Positions 60,736 through 64,000 of a stretch of 64,000 nt of DNA are shown piece by piece. The notes beneath the pieces were generated by a model. That model did no database searches. It was not told the DNA's origin and saw nothing but the letters and a program-made list of their open reading frames with translations. Origin of the DNA: Pseudomonas alloputida (GTDB lineage: Bacteria > Pseudomonadota > Gammaproteobacteria > Pseudomonadales > Pseudomonadaceae). The first letter of the stretch is position 1, and each line of letters opens with the position of its first letter. Location of the stretch: contig NZ_CP128540.1 in assembly GCF_021283545.2 (NCBI RefSeq), positions 1,151,501-1,215,500 of the forward strand. The letters are read 5' to 3'. The position numbers and the translations under genes are program-made.

Positions 60736-63700
60736 ATGTTGATCCTGCGCGGCGCTCCTGCCCTTTCTGCCTTTCGCCACGGTAAATTACTCGAGCAACT
60801 GAGCCAGAAAGTCCCCGCTGTTACTGGTTTGTATGCCGAATTTGCCCACTTCGCCGATGTCGACGGCGAGCTGACCGCCGACCAGCAGCAGGTGCTGGGC
60901 CGTCTGCTCAAGTACGGCCCGAGCGTGCCGGTACAGGAGCCGACGGGTCGTCTGTTCCTGGTGGTACCGCGCCTGGGCACCATTTCGCCATGGGCCAGCA
61001 AGGCCAGCGACATCGCCCACAACTGCGGCCTGCAGTCGATCCAGCGCCTGGAGCGCGGCATCGCCTACTACGTTGCCGGCACCCTGAGCGACGCTGATGC
61101 CGAACTGATCGCCGCCGAACTGCACGACCGCATGACCCAGCGTGTGCTCGGCCAGCTGGAGCAGGCCGCTGACCTGTTCAGCCACGCCCAGCCCAAGCCA
61201 ATGACCTCGGTCGACATCCTGGCCGGCGGTCGCGACGCCCTGGCCAAGGCCAACATCGACCTGGGCCTGGCCCTGGCCGAAGACGAGATCGACTACCTGG
61301 TCAATGCCTTCCAGGGCCTCAAGCGCAACCCGAACGACATCGAACTGATGATGTTCGCCCAGGCCAACTCCGAGCACTGCCGCCACAAGATCTTCAACGC
61401 CAGTTGGGATATCGACGGCCAGGCCCAGGAAAAAAGCCTGTTCGGCATGATCAAGAACACCTACCAGATGCACAATGAAGGTGTGCTGTCGGCGTACAAG
61501 GACAACGCCTCGGTGATCGTCGGCAACGTTGCCGGCCGTTTCTTCCCGAACCCTGAAACCCGCCAGTACGGCGCGGTGCAGGAGCCGGTGCACATCCTGA
61601 TGAAGGTGGAAACGCACAACCACCCGACCGCCATCGCCCCGTTCTCCGGCGCCTCCACCGGCTCCGGTGGCGAAATCCGCGACGAAGGTGCTACCGGCCG
61701 GGGCGCCAAGCCCAAGGCCGGCCTGACCGGCTTCACCGTGTCCAACCTGCGCATTCCGGGCTTCGAACAGCCTTGGGAGCAGGCCTATGGCAAGCCCGAG
61801 CGTATCGTCGACGCCCTCGACATCATGATCGAAGGCCCTCTTGGCGGCGCTGCGTTCAACAACGAATTCGGCCGCCCGGCCCTGACCGGGTACTTCCGTA
61901 CCTTCGAGCAAGCCATCAACACCCCGCACGGTGAAGAAGTGCGCGGCTACCACAAGCCGATCATGCTCGCCGGCGGTATGGGCAACATCCGTGAAGACCA
62001 CGTGCAGAAGGGCGAAATCACTGTCGGCGCCAAGCTGATCGTGCTCGGTGGCCCGGCCATGCTGATCGGCCTGGGCGGCGGCGCTGCTTCGTCGGTGGCT
62101 ACCGGTGCCAGCTCGGCTGACCTGGACTTCGCTTCGGTACAGCGCGAAAACCCGGAAATGGAGCGCCGTTGCCAGGAGGTCATCGACCGTTGCTGGCAGC
62201 TGGGCGACGAAAACCCGATCGCCTTCATCCACGACGTGGGCGCTGGCGGTATTTCCAACGCCTTCCCTGAGCTGGTCAACGACGGTGGCCGCGGTGGTCG
62301 CTTCGAGCTGCGCAACGTGCCCAACGACGAGCCGGGCATGGCCCCGCACGAAATCTGGAGCAACGAATCGCAAGAGCGTTACGTGCTGGCCGTCAGCGCG
62401 GTCGACTTCGAGCGCTTCAAGGCCATCTGCGAGCGCGAACGTTGCCCGTTTGCCGTGGTGGGTGAAGCGACTGAAGAACAGCACCTGACCGTCAGCGACA
62501 GCCACTTCGGCAACACCCCGGTGGACATGCCGCTGGACGTGCTGCTGGGCAAGCCGCCGCGCATGCACCGTTCGGTTACCCGCGAAGCCGAGCTGGGCGA
62601 TGACTTCGACCCGAGCGAGCTGGACCTGGACAGCGCCGTCCAGCGCGTGCTGAACCACCCGGCCGTGGCCAGCAAGAGCTTCCTGATCACCATTGGCGAC
62701 CGCACCATCACCGGCCTGGTTGCCCGCGACCAGATGGTCGGCCCGTGGCAGGTTCCGGTGGCCGACTGCGCCGTTACCGCCACCAGCTTCGACGTCTACA
62801 CCGGTGAAGCCATGGCCATGGGCGAGCGTACGCCGCTGGCGCTGCTGGATGCCCCGGCGTCCGGCCGCATGGCCATCGGCGAAACCCTGACCAACCTGGC
62901 GGCTTCGCGCATCGAAAAGCTGTCCGACATCAAACTGTCGGCCAACTGGATGTCCGCTGCTGGTCACCCAGGTGAAGACGCACGCCTGTACGACACCGTC
63001 AAGGCTGTCGGCATGGAGCTGTGCCCGGAGCTGGGCATCACCATTCCGGTCGGCAAAGACTCGATGTCGATGAAGACCAAGTGGAGCGACGAGGGCGTCG
63101 AGAAGAGCGTCACCTCGCCGATGTCGCTGATCATCACCGGCTTCGCCCCGGTCACCGACATCCGCAAGACCCTGACCCCGCAACTGCGCATGGACAAGGG
63201 CGAGACCGACCTGATCCTGATCGACCTGGGCCGCGGCAAAAACCGCATGGGCGCCTCGATCCTGGCCCAGACCTACGGCAAGATCGCGGCCCAGGCACCG
63301 GACGTCGACGACGCCGAAGACCTCAAGGCCTTCTTCGCCGTGATCCAGGGCCTGAACGCCGACGGCCACCTGCTGGCCTACCACGACCGTTCCGACGGCG
63401 GCCTGGTCACCACCGTGCTGGAAATGGCCTTCGCCGGCCACTGCGGCCTCGACCTGCAACTCGACCCGCTGACCGACAGCAAGGGCGAAGTGCCGGCCAT
63501 CCTCTTCAACGAAGAGCTGGGTGCGGTGATCCAGGTTCGCCAGGATGCTACCCCGGACGTGCTGGCACAGTTCAGCGCTGCAGGCCTGGGTGAAGAGTGC
63601 GTCGCGGTGATCGGCAAGCCGGTCAACAACGCTGAAGTGACCATCAGCCTGAACGGCGAAGTGCTGTTCGACGATGACCGTCGCATGCTGCAGCGCCAGT

Positions 63701-64000
63701 GGGCTGAAACCAGCTACCAGATCCAGCGCCTGCGCGACAACGCCGACTGCGCTGATCAGGAGTTCGACCTGCTGCTCGAGGAAGACAACCCGGGCCTGTC
63801 GGTGAAGCTGGGCTTCGACGTCAACGACGACATCGCCGCGCCTTACATCAAGAAGGGCGTGCGCCCGCAAGTGGCCATCCTGCGCGAGCAGGGCGTCAAC
63901 GGCCAGGTCGAGATGGCTGCTGCCTTCGACCGCGCCGGCTTCGCCGCCATCGACGTGCACATGAGCGATATTCTCGCTGGCCGTGTCGACTTCGAAGCCT
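60736..64000 (+). CDS. purL: Phosphoribosylformylglycinamidine synthase, 5' part
   Basis: The first 1088 codons of the large single-chain PurL, which makes FGAM from FGAR, ATP and glutamine. The glutaminase end is outside the window. The N-terminal segment [19 protein letters not shown], the catalytic region [15 protein letters not shown] (near residue 213), [29 protein letters not shown] and [19 protein letters not shown] are typical. A long open frame on the opposite strand is a GC-driven shadow. A possible -10 box lies at 60688-60693 with a poor -35, so a purine repressor site could not be identified. Confidence 0.97.

Noticed and set aside
60787..63960. A 1057-codon open frame antisense to purL
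   Set aside because: Rich in Val, Gly, Ala, His in the pattern of a mirrored frame; purL on the other strand has all catalytic motifs.

Overview
The window is ordinary chromosomal DNA of a fluorescent pseudomonad, most likely of the Pseudomonas putida group. Supporting signs are the high GC content, the gap-1/edd/glk/gltR/gts/oprB/hexR/zwf/pgl/eda glucose cluster in the order known from P. putida, an arcDABC arginine deiminase operon, guaBA followed after two genes by tadA-mltF-purL, and many copies of the roughly 35-nt P. putida REP palindrome between genes. No rRNA, tRNA, CRISPR array, prophage or insertion sequence was seen. The one clear mobile element is a group IIC intron.

Layout. 1-4131: glycine and serine catabolism (gcvH-gcvP-sdaA, minus strand, sdaA cut by the window edge), with a sigma-54 promoter and a GcsR-like enhancer site. 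4145-8075: a bufferin-type operon (precursor, MNIO/DUF692 enzyme, DUF2063 partner, DoxX; minus strand) facing a divergent ECF sigma/NrsF-type anti-sigma pair. The precursor gene carries a one-base frameshift, and both divergent units carry the same promoter pattern, TGTAACC-N16-CGAA. 8153-10994: glutamate symporter GltS and a TyrR-like sigma-54 activator that is a candidate GcsR. 11135-18312: arginine deiminase operon with a DUF5064 gene and a second, divergent arcD paralogue. 18292-23816: YbaN-like protein, then heme oxygenase, a heme-type TonB receptor, FecR, FecI and a Fur box.

24030-42558: the glucose catabolic region. It holds GAPDH, the Entner-Doudoroff enzymes, glucokinase, a two-component system, an AGE-family epimerase, the GtsABCD ABC transporter, OprB, an aldose epimerase, and HexR with its zwf-pgl-eda operon. 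HexR-type sites lie between gap and edd, and A-rich Crc/Hfq-type motifs precede gtsA, oprB and the epimerase gene. 42702-44621: a group IIC intron placed just past the leuA terminator. 44676-46503: leuA with a leucine-rich leader peptide. 46782-54708: M23 peptidase, xseA, a LysR/TauE pair, a zinc-ribbon protein and guaBA. 54729-64000: an LTA-synthase-like sulfatase, a Tat-exported multicopper oxidase, tadA, mltF, a cluster of 47-nt palindromic repeats, and purL (cut by the right edge).

The observations most worth checking are the broken bufferin precursor beside intact maturation genes, the matched ECF promoters (one overlapping the apparent sigma start codon), a perfect 37-nt palindrome at the end of the bufferin operon, the terminator-targeted intron, the leuA leader peptide, and the repeat cluster before purL.
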